DNA of 64,000 nucleotides from Pedobacter sp. SL55 (GTDB lineage: Bacteria; Bacteroidota; Bacteroidia; Sphingobacteriales; Sphingobacteriaceae): contig NZ_CP113059.1 of assembly GCF_026625705.1 (NCBI RefSeq), positions 2,170,001-2,234,000 of the forward strand. Reading direction: 5' to 3'. A program made the position numbers and the translations under genes. Below the pieces are notes generated by a model, which made no database searches, was not told the DNA's origin, and saw only the letters and a program-made list of their open reading frames with translations. Shown one piece after another: positions 37,040-46,194 of the stretch. Every line of letters starts with the position of its first letter. The first letter of the stretch is position 1.

Positions 37040-38230
37040 ATGAAGATGAACCAACAGAGCGATAGCTTATTTTTAGAGAAATTGGAAGAGAGCGTAAGGA
37101 ACGGAACTTTTGTAAAGTTATCTCTAGGCAATTACAAAGGTAACGAAGAAGCGTTGAAGCAACTGTTTGTAAAACCTGTGGTACTTAAAAACAACAAGAT
37201 GTTGGCTTTTAATTATCGCTATCAAACCAAAGATATTTTTAAAAACTTTTCTGAGCAGGAAAGTATCGTCTTAATTAAAAATTATGTTGCCGAGGGTTTT
37301 AATATAGCTACACTGTTTACCACGGCAGAGGAACACATTTTAGAAAAAACTGTAAAAGGCGGTCTTAGGTTAAGAACTAAAAAATTGGAACAACAAAAGC
37401 AAGTTGTTGTGGCCCATGATAAGCAGAAAAAACGCTTGATTTTGGCGAAGGATAATCTATACTTACAAGAGCTTGGTTTAACGGGCGCTGATGGTGTAGT
37501 TTTTAAAAATGCGCAAGATAAATACAAACAGATCAATCAATACATCGAGATTTTGAGCCCTTTGATTAAGGAGTTTCCTGTTGGTACTATTAAAAATGTG
37601 GTAGATATGGGCTCTGGCAAAGGCTACCTCACTTTTGCTTTGTACGATTATCTGCTTAATCATCAACAAAAGGCAAATGTAGTGGGAGTAGAGTTTAGGA
37701 AAGATATGGTTGGTTTATGTAATGCCATTGCCCAAAAAGCCAATTTCGATCAGCTTTCTTTTGTGGAAGGTACGATTGATAGCTACGAAAACGATAACAT
37801 TAACCTACTGATTGCTTTGCACGCTTGCGACACCGCCACCGACGATGCCATTTACAAAGGAATACAAGCCAATGCCGAGCTCATTGTGGTTGCGCCTTGC
37901 TGCCATAAGCAAATTCGTAGAGAAATTGAGAAGCATAAAGCCCAAAACGATTTAAATTTTTTAACTAAACATGGTATCTTTTTAGAGCGACAAGCGGAAA
38001 TGGTAACTGATGGCTTACGTGCTTTAATCTTGGAATATTTCGGCTATAAAACAAAGGTTTTTGAGTTTGTTTCTGATGTGCATACGCCAAAGAATGTGTT
38101 GGTGGTAGGGATTAGGAATAAGGACCAAGGAGCAAGGAACAAGGATGAAATTCTAAAAAAGATTAATGACACCAAAGCGTATTTTGGTATTGGTTACCAT
38201 CATTTGGAGAAATTGTTAAACATCGGTTAA
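37040..38230 (+). CDS. Class I SAM-dependent methyltransferase (METTL25/Methyltransf_32-like)
   Basis: This is a cytoplasmic methyltransferase of 396 residues. An N-terminal region of about 180 residues precedes a Rossmann core with the SAM motif VVDMGSGKGYLTFALYDYL, VVGVEFRKDMV and the later VVAPCCHKQIRREIEKH; the Cys-Cys-His segment is typical of Methyltransf_32/METTL25-like enzymes. The substrate may be RNA or protein and is unknown. Near the C-terminus, residues around RNKDQGARNKDE are encoded by AAGGA-type repeat words like the intergenic repeats of this genome, so part of the tail may derive from a repeat. The gene precedes a lipoprotein gene by 15 bases. Confidence 0.8.
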   Translation: MKMNQQSDSLFLEKLEESVRNGTFVKLSLGNYKGNEEALKQLFVKPVVLKNNKMLAFNYRYQTKDIFKNFSEQESIVLIKNYVAEGFNIATLFTTAEEHILEKTVKGGLRLRTKKLEQQKQVVVAHDKQKKRLILAKDNLYLQELGLTGADGVVFKNAQDKYKQINQYIEILSPLIKEFPVGTIKNVVDMGSGKGYLTFALYDYLLNHQQKANVVGVEFRKDMVGLCNAIAQKANFDQLSFVEGTIDSYENDNINLLIALHACDTATDDAIYKGIQANAELIVVAPCCHKQIRREIEKHKAQNDLNFLTKHGIFLERQAEMVTDGLRALILEYFGYKTKVFEFVSDVHTPKNVLVVGIRNKDQGARNKDEILKKINDTKAYFGIGYHHLEKLLNIG

Positions 38231-38245
38231 TTAATAAGGCTTACC

Positions 38246-38983
38246 TTGAAAACAACTACCTATAAAATATCAACAGTATTGTCGTTAGCAGTACTATTAT
38301 TCTTTTCTTCGTGCGAACCAAAGCGATTAGGCGAAGAAACTTTTGATTTGAATGATTTTCCTTTTGGTTTGAGTGTAAGTCGTTTTTACGAAACTGAATT
38401 GAAAAAGGAACATACAAAAACCTATTATTCTTCTTGTGATACAAGTTTTAAAGATGATAGTGGAAACAAGCAAGTTGAGGTAATTACCTATCTTGTAGAT
38501 GCCGAAAAGCCAACCCAACCACTAGCAAAGCTTAAAAATGTAAGTTTTAATGTGATTAAATCTATTGCCGACGCAGAAGATAATTTAATGATGATTTCTG
38601 GCGATGCTTATTGTGGATTTAAAGATCAGATGAAGTTGTTAGAAGAACTGAAGAAAGAACATGGAAAACCAGTAGTTATCCAACATATTTCTGGCTTTAC
38701 TACATTCACTTGGCGAAAAAGAGATAGGACAGTTCAGATACAATGTGAGATGATACCCGATCAAAATAACTATTACAATAAGAAAGGAGAATACCTAAAT
38801 CCTTTCGGAGGTTTTTTGAAGACAGATAATTACGAACCTAATCATAGGCCTCGAATGTTTTTTTATATTTTTAATCCTGAAGCTATAGAATTGTTAAACA
38901 ATCATATCGGTCTAACGAGTAGCATGAGTGGTTTTAAGCCGTATTTTTATGACTACACGAAAGATACCAAGGAGCCCTACTAA
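38246..38983 (+). CDS. Putative lipoprotein, unknown function
   Basis: I do not recognise this 245-residue protein. It begins with a TTG codon and a lipoprotein signal peptide (TVLSLAVLLFFSSC, Cys23), then a soluble domain with two more cysteines (SSCDTS, DAYCGF) and alternating strands and helices. It follows the methyltransferase gene by 15 bases, and no ATG start keeps the signal peptide, so the TTG start is likely. It should be anchored in the periplasm or at the surface. Confidence 0.7.
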   Translation: MKTTTYKISTVLSLAVLLFFSSCEPKRLGEETFDLNDFPFGLSVSRFYETELKKEHTKTYYSSCDTSFKDDSGNKQVEVITYLVDAEKPTQPLAKLKNVSFNVIKSIADAEDNLMMISGDAYCGFKDQMKLLEELKKEHGKPVVIQHISGFTTFTWRKRDRTVQIQCEMIPDQNNYYNKKGEYLNPFGGFLKTDNYEPNHRPRMFFYIFNPEAIELLNNHIGLTSSMSGFKPYFYDYTKDTKEPY

Positions 38984-39001
38984 TTTATTTGAGAGAGATT
39001 T

Positions 39002-39568
39002 TTAATTATAAATCCAAAGTAAAACACCTTTCTTTTTCTTGATTAGCAGTTTGTCTATTTGCTTCATTTGCTCATCTGCAATTACTGGGCAGCCTGCACT
39101 TACGCCAAATAGTGTTTGTGGGTGTATTTCGTAATTTGGAACAGGTGTGTAAGAGTGCAGTACCACAATTCTTCTAAAAGCATTGTTGTTGGTTGGCTCT
39201 AGGCCATACATTTTATAGTGAATGTTGATACCCCAATTGCTGTAGGCTCTAGTTTTTACTTTGTATTTTCCGAGTGAGGTGCAATTGCTACCCACTTTGT
39301 TGCTAAATACAGGTTTTGCAGCTGTGCTGCCACCGCCACCGCCATGGGCACATAAGCCAGAGATGATGGTTTTCTTTTGCTTGAAATCGTACACAAATAA
39401 TCGGTTTTTCCCCGAAGGGATGCTCATATCTACCATGATGCAAATGGTAGTATCTAGCTGGTTCTTTTTAGCAAAAATTAAAGCTTCGGTTAGTTTTTCG
39501 GGCTTTATTGCAGCTGATGGCAATAAGAAAATGTTAAATAAAAGCAGCAGTAATTTTAGGTTGAGCAT
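39002..39568 (-). CDS. L,D-transpeptidase catalytic-domain protein (YkuD_2 type)
   Basis: This is a 188-residue exported enzyme related to murein L,D-transpeptidases, which crosslink or modify peptidoglycan through a Cys nucleophile. A signal peptide is followed by the YkuD_2 blocks CAHGGGGG, FSNKVGSNCTSLGKYKV, the catalytic His (IVVLHSY, His138) and VSAGCPVI with Cys160. No substrate-binding LysM or PG domain is attached. It converges with the preceding lipoprotein gene and stands alone. Confidence 0.88.
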   Translation of the reverse strand: MLNLKLLLLLFNIFLLPSAAIKPEKLTEALIFAKKNQLDTTICIMVDMSIPSGKNRLFVYDFKQKKTIISGLCAHGGGGGSTAAKPVFSNKVGSNCTSLGKYKVKTRAYSNWGINIHYKMYGLEPTNNNAFRRIVVLHSYTPVPNYEIHPQTLFGVSAGCPVIADEQMKQIDKLLIKKKKGVLLWIYN

Positions 39569-39891
39569 AGTTAAAGATAAGGTTTTAGCAGCTTGTTTTT
39601 TTTGCGAAGATGAACAGGCTTTTGTGAATTAAACCTGATGGTAGCGGATCCCGATTTAAGCATCTTTCTTATTGATTTACGGTATGCTTGCTTGTTGCAC
39701 AGGTTTCATCGGGAGGAGCGAACAGCAGGGCTGACTAGGCGAAGAATTACTGACATTCGTTTCCTTAAAATAGGAATTAGTTGTTAGGGATTAGGTGTTA
39801 GTGTTTCTGCTTTAGTCTTTCAGCCTTTTACCTTCATTCCTGCCAAGCTGTCAGCAGTAATCTTAGTTTTCTTTTACATTTTAACAGCTTT
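39569..39891. other. Gene-free region upstream of dnaK
   Basis: No gene is supported. The stretch includes a TTAGGGATTAGGTGTTAGTG run at about 39783-39803, the complement type of the TGATCCCTAAC repeats near 53178, and a TGCCA/TGTCA pair near 39841-39851. The dnaK promoter lies just after it. Confidence 0.5.
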
Positions 39892-39934
39892 TTTTGACAA
39901 AATTCTGCCAAAACCCTGTTGGCACATTGCTTGT
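39892..39934 (+). promoter_or_regulatory. Heat-shock-type control region of dnaK
   Basis: TGGCAC, 5 nt, TTGT at 39920-39934 resembles the sigma-54 -24/-12 consensus (TGGCAC, N5, TTGC). Just upstream, 39892-39913 is an imperfect palindrome (TTTTGACA and TGCCAAAA) that could bind a regulator. Its TGACAAAATTCTG is repeated exactly upstream of nrdB. Assignment to sigma-54 is by sequence match only, and the -12 box is imperfect. Confidence 0.45.
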
Positions 39935-39981
39935 TATTAACATGGAAACACAAAAAATAACAAAAGAAAATATATAATAAA

Positions 39982-41889
39982 ATGGGAAAAATAATTGGTA
40001 TAGACTTAGGAACTACGAACTCTTGTGTGGCGGTAATGGAGGGTAACGAGCCTGTGGTTATTGCTAACAGCGAGGGTAAACGTACTACGCCATCTATTGT
40101 TGCTTTTACGGAAAACGGCGAGCGCAAAGTGGGCGAGCCTGCAAAACGTCAGGCAATCACAAACCCAACAAAAACGATCTACTCTATCAAACGCTTTATG
40201 GGAAGCAGCTTCGGCGAGGTGGATAAAGAAGTTGGAAGAGTACCTTATAAAGTGGTAAAAGGCGATAACAACACCCCTCGTGTTGAGATTGACGATAGAA
40301 AATATACGCCACAAGAAATTTCGGCAATGGTTTTGCAGAAAATGAAAAAAACCGCTGAAGATTTCTTAGGTCAAGAAGTAACAGAAGCTGTAATTACGGT
40401 ACCTGCTTACTTTAACGACGCACAACGCCAAGCTACTAAAGAAGCTGGTGAAATTGCTGGTTTACAGGTAAAACGTATCATTAACGAACCTACGGCAGCA
40501 GCTTTGGCTTATGGTTTAGATAAAACCAACAGAGACATGAAAATTGTGGTTTTTGACTGTGGTGGTGGTACGCATGACGTTTCTGTGTTAGAACTTGGTG
40601 ATGGTGTTTTCGAAGTAAAATCTACCGATGGTGATACACACTTAGGTGGTGACGATTTTGACCACGTATTAATTGAGTGGTTGGCAGATGAGTTTAAGAA
40701 CGAAAACGGAATGGACTTGCACAAAGATCCAATGGCGTTACAACGTTTAAAAGAAGCTGCTGAAAAAGCTAAAATTGAGCTTTCTAGCACTACTTCTACA
40801 GAAATTAACTTGCCTTATATCACTGCAGATGCTAGCGGACCAAAACACTTAGTGCGTACATTAAGCCGTGCTAAATTTGAGCAATTGGCTGCCGATTTGA
40901 TTAAACGTACTATCGACCCTTGTAAATCTGCTTTGAAAAATGCTGGTTTGTCAGTTAGCGATATCGATGAGGTAATTTTAGTAGGTGGTTCAACTCGTAT
41001 TCCTGCTATTCAGGATGCGGTAAAAGCTTTCTTCGGTAAAGAGCCTTCTAAAGGTGTAAACCCTGATGAGGTGGTGGCAATTGGTGCTGCTATTCAAGGT
41101 GGTGTATTAACTGGCGAGGTTAAAGATGTATTGTTATTAGATGTTACGCCACTTTCTTTAGGTATCGAAACTATGGGTGGTGTAATGACTAAATTGATTG
41201 AAGCTAACACCACTATTCCTTCTAAGAAAACGGAAACTTTCTCTACTGCGGCTGATAACCAACCATCGGTAGAAATCCACATCTTACAAGGCGAGCGTCC
41301 AATGGCTGCCCAAAACCGCACAATTGGTCGTTTCATGTTAGACGGAATTCCGCCGGCGCCACGTGGTGTACCTCAAATTGAAGTTGCTTTTGATATTGAT
41401 GCCAACGGTATTTTACACGTAAGTGCTAAAGATAAAGCTACTGGCAAAGAGCAAAAAATCCGTATCGAGGCTTCATCTGGTTTAACTGATGCTGAAATCC
41501 AAAAAATGAAGCAAGAAGCCGAGGCTAATGCAGAAGCAGATGCTAAAGCGAAAGAAGAAGCGGATAAAATTAACAGTGCAGATGCTTTGATTTTCTCTAC
41601 CGAGAAACAATTGAAAGAGTTTGGCGATAAATTATCTGCCGATAAAAAAGCTCCAATTGAAGATGGTTTGAAAAAATTGAAAGAAGCTCATGCTGCTCGT
41701 AACTTCGCTGATATTGAAGCTGCACAAACTGAGTTGCAAAATGCTTGGAATGCTGCTTCTGAAGAGATGTACAAAGCAGGTCAGGATGGTCAGCCACAGG
41801 GCGATGCTGCACAAGCTGAGCCACAACAAGGTGGCGATACCGTAACTGATGTGGATTACGAGGAAGTGAAAGACGAAGAGAAAAAGTAG
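39982..41889 (+). CDS. dnaK: Chaperone DnaK (Hsp70)
   Basis: DnaK (635 residues) is the ATP-dependent Hsp70 chaperone. The ATPase motifs are present: [50 protein letters not shown] and [14 protein letters not shown]. The substrate domain ([18 protein letters not shown]) and lid follow, ending with a Gln/Ala tail and the EEVKDEEKK end. The Cys in VFDCGGGT replaces the usual Leu or Ile and is tolerated in some Bacteroidota. No dnaJ or grpE lies nearby. Confidence 0.97.
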   Translation: MGKIIGIDLGTTNSCVAVMEGNEPVVIANSEGKRTTPSIVAFTENGERKVGEPAKRQAITNPTKTIYSIKRFMGSSFGEVDKEVGRVPYKVVKGDNNTPRVEIDDRKYTPQEISAMVLQKMKKTAEDFLGQEVTEAVITVPAYFNDAQRQATKEAGEIAGLQVKRIINEPTAAALAYGLDKTNRDMKIVVFDCGGGTHDVSVLELGDGVFEVKSTDGDTHLGGDDFDHVLIEWLADEFKNENGMDLHKDPMALQRLKEAAEKAKIELSSTTSTEINLPYITADASGPKHLVRTLSRAKFEQLAADLIKRTIDPCKSALKNAGLSVSDIDEVILVGGSTRIPAIQDAVKAFFGKEPSKGVNPDEVVAIGAAIQGGVLTGEVKDVLLLDVTPLSLGIETMGGVMTKLIEANTTIPSKKTETFSTAADNQPSVEIHILQGERPMAAQNRTIGRFMLDGIPPAPRGVPQIEVAFDIDANGILHVSAKDKATGKEQKIRIEASSGLTDAEIQKMKQEAEANAEADAKAKEEADKINSADALIFSTEKQLKEFGDKLSADKKAPIEDGLKKLKEAHAARNFADIEAAQTELQNAWNAASEEMYKAGQDGQPQGDAAQAEPQQGGDTVTDVDYEEVKDEEKK

Positions 41890-41939
41890 TCTGAAAGTTT
41901 AGAGACCGAAAGTCCGAAAGGGTTTTAGTCATCATATAG

Positions 41940-41977
41940 AAAGCGTTGCTGATTAAGTTCAGTGACGCTTTTTTTGT
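41940..41977 (+). terminator. Terminator after dnaK
   Basis: A 13-bp stem with two G-U pairs (arms AAAGCGTTGCTGA and TCAGTGACGCTTT) and a short loop is followed by a run of T. Confidence 0.85.
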
Positions 41978-42008
41978 TCTACGCCTCGTCATTGCAAACT
42001 TTGTTAAG

Positions 42009-42027
42009 CCCTTCCCTTTGGGGAGGG
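42009..42027. repeat. CCTTCCC/GGGAGGG dispersed hairpin
   Basis: CCCTTCCC and GGGGAGGG around TTT, followed by a GGTTGGGTGGGG stretch. The reverse-complement relative stands just after nrdA near 60586-60620, so this is a dispersed element in both orientations. Confidence 0.65.
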
Positions 42028-42112
42028 TTGGGTGGGGCTTTTGAAAACGAATGCCTGCCTTTCATCGCAAATCCAGCCCCGCCATCCGCTGCTATCTTTT
42101 TGTTCTGGCTTT

Positions 42113-42173
42113 GTCATCCTGAGCCTGTCGAAGGATTTTTTATAGCAGAAACGCTTCGACAGGCTCAGCGTGA
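42113..42173. repeat. REP-like palindrome with 15-bp arms
   Basis: CTGAGCCTGTCGAAG and CTTCGACAGGCTCAG are exact 15-bp arms 20 nt apart, with outer GTCA/TGAC pairs. This is a common Bacteroidota intergenic palindrome type; the copy is compact and symmetric, as expected for a REP or MITE-like element. Confidence 0.8.
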
Positions 42174-42290
42174 CACTAGTTGTGCGGTATGTGCTCACAA
42201 AAAGTATATCCGCTGCTGTCGGGTTTAATTTACAAAAGCCTGAGCAACTATTAAAAATTTGGCTAAAGCCCTGAACAAATTGCATAAAAA

Positions 42291-42310
42291 CCGTTGGCTA
42301 AAGCCAACGG
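42291..42310. repeat. CCGTTGGC/GCCAACGG hairpin
   Basis: A perfect 8-bp stem with a TAAA loop. GGCTAAAGCC occurs again 30 bases upstream. The 558-base gap from dnaK to the sugar kinase gene contains only this and the two elements before it; no gene is supported there. Confidence 0.6.
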
Positions 42311-42447
42311 CAAAGGGAAAATGATAATGATTGGAATGAAAGGATATTGCTGCCGTTAGAAGACAGATTATTGAAATGAGGTAGCTCATTAACCAAAAAG
42401 ATTGAAAGCGAATGAGATAATTTATCCGAATTAGTCGATTTCTATGC

Positions 42448-43530
42448 TTATTTATCTAGAAGCTCCGCATCTACCAGTTGCTGTAACTGCTCTTCATTTT
42501 TAACTAACTCTTCCAATAATTTAAACTGATTTTTTGCTCTGTCTAAATTCTGGTCTGCGTAAGCGGTAGGATAGTAGATATTTCCATTTAAAAAGTCTGT
42601 TAAAAAACGAAGGGCCTGCATGTAAATCATGTACTTACCACTAAACAAAATCAACCCTTTTTCAGTGCTGGTTAAAATACTTCCCATTTCAGAGAGATAG
42701 CCTTTAATCATGGCAGCAAAATAGTCTACACGAATGTTGATTTTCGATAAATCTCTTTCATTTTCAGAAAACTCGCACAAGTAAGTACGCATCATATCGC
42801 CCAAGTCTGAAATGAACTTGCCAGGCATCAAGGTGTCTAAATCGATTACACAAACACCTTCGAAGGTTTCTTTATCAAGTAGGGCGTTACTGATTTTAGT
42901 ATCATGGTGCATTACCCTATTTGGAAAATCAGCATTGCTGCCTAATTGCAAATATTGCGTGAGAATAGGTTCAAATTCAAAAGCCGTTTCAATTTCTTTC
43001 GCAGCTTGGTCTTTAACAGTAACCGAAGCTTGGCTTAATGCCGTTTTAAACTGTTCGAAACGAAGTTCTAGGTCATGAAAGCCAACAATAGTGGGTTCCA
43101 GCTTGCTGCTATTAAAGTTGTCTAATAACCTGCTTAATTTACCGAATTGCTTTGCCGCTTCAAAAGCTTGTTTGGCGGTGCTTAGCGTATCTAAAGCCAC
43201 AGTGCTTTTTACAAAAGGCATCAATCTCCAATATTTACCCTCATGCAAGTACATTGCTTCTCTGTTGGTGGTGTGCAATGGTGCGGGAAAAATATAATCT
43301 GGAGAATTAATCTTGAGGAAGTTGGCTACCGTTTCAATGTTATTGGCAATTGCCCAAGGATTGGTAAACACACTCGTATTAAGCTGTTGCAATACAAAAT
43401 GTTCGCCATTAGAAAGGTTGGTTAACAAATAGGTTCCGTTGATTAAACCGGAACCTATTTGTTGTATGTTGATGTTTTCTTTATTAAAGCCGTAAGCTTC
43501 TAAGATATTTTCATCAATGGTTAATTCCAT
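42448..43530 (-). CDS. APH-fold sugar kinase (N-acetylhexosamine 1-kinase-like)
   Basis: This is a cytoplasmic kinase of the aminoglycoside phosphotransferase fold, 360 residues. The catalytic loop is MHHDTKISNALL (Asp210, Asn215) and the metal site is VIDLDTLMPGKF (Asp230/232). Family relatives phosphorylate the anomeric OH of N-acetylhexosamines (NahK) or MurNAc/GlcNAc (AmgK). The next gene upstream in the operon is a sugar nucleotidyltransferase whose end overlaps this start by 10 bases, so the product is probably a sugar 1-phosphate that goes straight to a nucleotide sugar. The exact sugar is inferred, not seen. Confidence 0.8.
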   Translation of the reverse strand: MELTIDENILEAYGFNKENINIQQIGSGLINGTYLLTNLSNGEHFVLQQLNTSVFTNPWAIANNIETVANFLKINSPDYIFPAPLHTTNREAMYLHEGKYWRLMPFVKSTVALDTLSTAKQAFEAAKQFGKLSRLLDNFNSSKLEPTIVGFHDLELRFEQFKTALSQASVTVKDQAAKEIETAFEFEPILTQYLQLGSNADFPNRVMHHDTKISNALLDKETFEGVCVIDLDTLMPGKFISDLGDMMRTYLCEFSENERDLSKINIRVDYFAAMIKGYLSEMGSILTSTEKGLILFSGKYMIYMQALRFLTDFLNGNIYYPTAYADQNLDRAKNQFKLLEELVKNEEQLQQLVDAELLDK

Positions 43531-44420
43531 AATTTTTCTGGGTAGCTGCCATTTTTGATCAGTTCGTCGATGCTTGCTTGTACTAATGGCTTGTCTTCCT
43601 TATAAGTAACACCAAACCACTGGTTATCGGTAGGTACTACTTTAAAAGAAGCAGTATTGTTTTTTACCAAATGCTCTCCAATTAACGGAATAAAAAATTC
43701 TGCTTTAGGCTTGTCTTTGTTCTCCATGGCAAAAGTTCTAAACAAATCTTCGGTAATTTGGAAAACTGTTGGCGTAAAACCCCAAAAATTCATAGATACT
43801 GGCGTATCGAAGTCAAGCGGGAATTCTTGCTCGTTTTCTTCATAAACAATAGCGCCATCTTTTTTGTACACTTTTGTTCTTTCTACAATTTCAGTTAAAT
43901 TTCCCGCCTCGTCTGCTTTACAAACGCCTCTAGATACCGCTCCAAAATCTGATAAAGTTTTACCTATTTTGTAACCGATGATCGAATAAGTAGCATCGTT
44001 TACTTCTGTAGTAAGAAAATCTACCATTTTTTTGAAAGCATCATAGCCATAAAAGTCATCTGCGTTAATTACACAAAACGGTTCTTTAACTACTTTTCTT
44101 GCAGATAAAATGGCATGGGCAGTACCCCAAGGTTTTTCCCTGTAAATTTCTTCTTCAATGCCAAATTGTTTCAAATCAAAGTTTTGATAAACGTAGTCTA
44201 CTTCAATTTTTCCTTTCAATTTCTCATCAAAAATTGCCCTAAAGTTATCTGCAAATTCTTCTTTAATAATAAATACTACTTTGCCAAAGCCTGCTTTAAT
44301 TGCGTCGTATATAGAATAATCGATAATGGTTTCGCCGTTTGGGCCAAAGCCATCAATTTGTTTCATGCTACCATAGCGGCTTGCCATCCCGGCGGCCAAA
44401 ATTAGTAAGGTTGGTTTCAT
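43521..44420 (-). CDS. Sugar-1-phosphate nucleotidyltransferase
   Basis: This is a 299-residue cytoplasmic NTP transferase. The signature LILAAGMASRYGSMKQ binds nucleotide and INADDFYGYDAF binds the metal. A conserved EKPWGTAHAIL block positions the sugar phosphate. It is translationally coupled to the kinase gene (10-base overlap). Together they form a two-step salvage route, kinase then nucleotidylation, like NahK with a UTP transferase or AmgK with MurU. The subfamily differs from classic MurU, so the nucleotide and sugar are not certain. Confidence 0.85.
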   Translation of the reverse strand: MKPTLLILAAGMASRYGSMKQIDGFGPNGETIIDYSIYDAIKAGFGKVVFIIKEEFADNFRAIFDEKLKGKIEVDYVYQNFDLKQFGIEEEIYREKPWGTAHAILSARKVVKEPFCVINADDFYGYDAFKKMVDFLTTEVNDATYSIIGYKIGKTLSDFGAVSRGVCKADEAGNLTEIVERTKVYKKDGAIVYEENEQEFPLDFDTPVSMNFWGFTPTVFQITEDLFRTFAMENKDKPKAEFFIPLIGEHLVKNNTASFKVVPTDNQWFGVTYKEDKPLVQASIDELIKNGSYPEKLWN

Positions 44421-44468
44421 TAACTATTTAGTTTTTAAATGAATATTAGTTATTGCCAAAGTTAAGTT

Positions 44469-46049
44469 TTAGAATCCAAAAAGCCCACCACCTTTTGATT
44501 TAGTTGTGCGACTTTTTTTGCCCGTTAGCATTCCAAAAATACCACGTACAATCTCTTTCCCAATTTGGCGTGTTATGGTTGCGCCCATAATCTCTTCTAC
44601 TAAACTCTTTTCGCCTGCTTTTGGTTTGCTTTCTTGTTCAATTCTTTTCTTTTCTTCTTCTTCGGCTTTTGCCTCGTGCTCGCTGGCCAACCGCTCATTA
44701 ATCCTATCAGTTAGCATTTCATAGGCGCTAATAGGATCTTTAGTTTCCTGATATTTGGTATATAATGGGCTTGCTAGCATCAGTTTTTCGCAATCAATAG
44801 TCGCCATTGGCCCCATTACTGCCCTAGGCGGGGTAAGCAAAGTCGCCGCCACCTCTGTGGGTATTCCTTTTTCGTTTAACACGGTAATTAATGCCTGTCC
44901 AGTTCCAAGCGAAGTTAAAACTTTGTCTATCGTGTAAAAATCAGATTTGGGATAGGTATTCACAGTCTTTTTTAAAGCATCAACATCGTTTGGAGTAAAT
45001 GCCCTCAAAGCATGTTGTACTCGGTTCCCTAATTGTGAGAGCACACTTTCGGGTATATCCATAGGAGATTGGGTACAGAAAAAAACACCAATTCCTTTAG
45101 ATCTAATTAACCTGATAATCGTGTTGATTTGCTCTAGGAATGCTTTTGGCGCATCGTTGAATAATAAATGAGCTTCATCAAAAAAGAATACTAGCTTCGG
45201 TTTATCTAAATCGCCAGCTTCGGGCATAGTTTGGTAAATCTCTGCTAGTAAGCTCAACAAAAACGTAGAATAGAGTACAGGCTGGCTCTGCACATCGGCA
45301 ATATTTAGCAGACTAATTACGCCTTTGCCATCTATGCGGTTAAACAAATCTTCAATATCATAAGAAGTTTCGCCGAAAATACCGCCCAAACCTTGCTGTT
45401 CTATCGCCACTATTTTTCTCAAAATAGTGCTTGATGTTGCCGTAGATATCGAACCGTAGGTAGATTTGATTTCTTTTGCACCCTCTCCTTCAGAAAGATA
45501 ACCTAATAATTTTTTCAGGTCATTGAGGTCTACTACAGGCATTTTGTTATCGTCAGCATATTTAAAGATGACCGCTAAAACGCCAGATTGCGTATCGTTA
45601 AGTTCTAAGATTTTAGATAAAAGTATCGGGCCAAATTCGGTAACTGTTGCTCGCATTTGAGCGCCGAGTTTACCACTTAACGAGTAAAGCTCAATCGGGA
45701 AGCCGCTAGGTGCAAAGGGTTTGTTTAATTGCGTAGCTCTTTCTTCTATTTTTGCGTTGCTGGCACCCGCTTGGTTTAAACCAGATAAGTCGCCTTTTAC
45801 ATCGAGCATAAAAACGGGAACGCCCGCATCAGAAAGCTGCTCTGCCAATAATTGTAAGGTTCTAGTTTTTCCGGTACCGGTAGCACCAGCAATTAAACCA
45901 TGCCTGTTCATCATTTTTAGTGGTAGGTTTACTTCGGCTTCGGCTATGGTTTCTCCATCTAATATTCCGGCTCCTAAATAAATAGATGCACCAGTTGGCG
46001 AGTAAGATGCTTTTATCTTCTCTGTATATGAAATTTTGTTGTTACTCAT
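44469..46049 (-). CDS. HerA-like DUF853 ATPase (YjgR family)
   Basis: This is a 526-residue P-loop ATPase of the HerA/FtsK-like DUF853 group. Walker A is GATGTGKT (residues 55-62), Walker B lies in LVFFFDEAHLLFND, and the RSKGIGVFFCTQSPMDIPES sensor follows. The C-terminus is basic and Glu-rich. E. coli YjgR is the named member; its role is unclear, perhaps DNA or protein translocation. It follows in the same direction as the sugar kinase pair but 49 bases away, so it may be independent. Confidence 0.88.
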   Translation of the reverse strand: MSNNKISYTEKIKASYSPTGASIYLGAGILDGETIAEAEVNLPLKMMNRHGLIAGATGTGKTRTLQLLAEQLSDAGVPVFMLDVKGDLSGLNQAGASNAKIEERATQLNKPFAPSGFPIELYSLSGKLGAQMRATVTEFGPILLSKILELNDTQSGVLAVIFKYADDNKMPVVDLNDLKKLLGYLSEGEGAKEIKSTYGSISTATSSTILRKIVAIEQQGLGGIFGETSYDIEDLFNRIDGKGVISLLNIADVQSQPVLYSTFLLSLLAEIYQTMPEAGDLDKPKLVFFFDEAHLLFNDAPKAFLEQINTIIRLIRSKGIGVFFCTQSPMDIPESVLSQLGNRVQHALRAFTPNDVDALKKTVNTYPKSDFYTIDKVLTSLGTGQALITVLNEKGIPTEVAATLLTPPRAVMGPMATIDCEKLMLASPLYTKYQETKDPISAYEMLTDRINERLASEHEAKAEEEEKKRIEQESKPKAGEKSLVEEIMGATITRQIGKEIVRGIFGMLTGKKSRTTKSKGGGLFGF

Positions 46050-46194
46050 AATCCATAATTTGAATGGTTAAAATAGTAAGAATTTTTACCATTAGTGCTT
46101 AAATTTTGTTGATGTTTTAAACTTGTTTTCAGTTTTGCAGTTTTTTGCAGCTTTTGTTTTTAAAAAACGCAAGTAAAATACTTAAATTTACCAT

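Noticed and set aside
39261..39632. Plus-strand frame of 123 residues opposite the L,D-transpeptidase
   Set aside because: It is antisense to a gene with complete catalytic motifs and shows no domain of its own.
41962..42285. Open frames on both strands after dnaK
   Set aside because: They translate palindromic repeat DNA and have no start context or family similarity.
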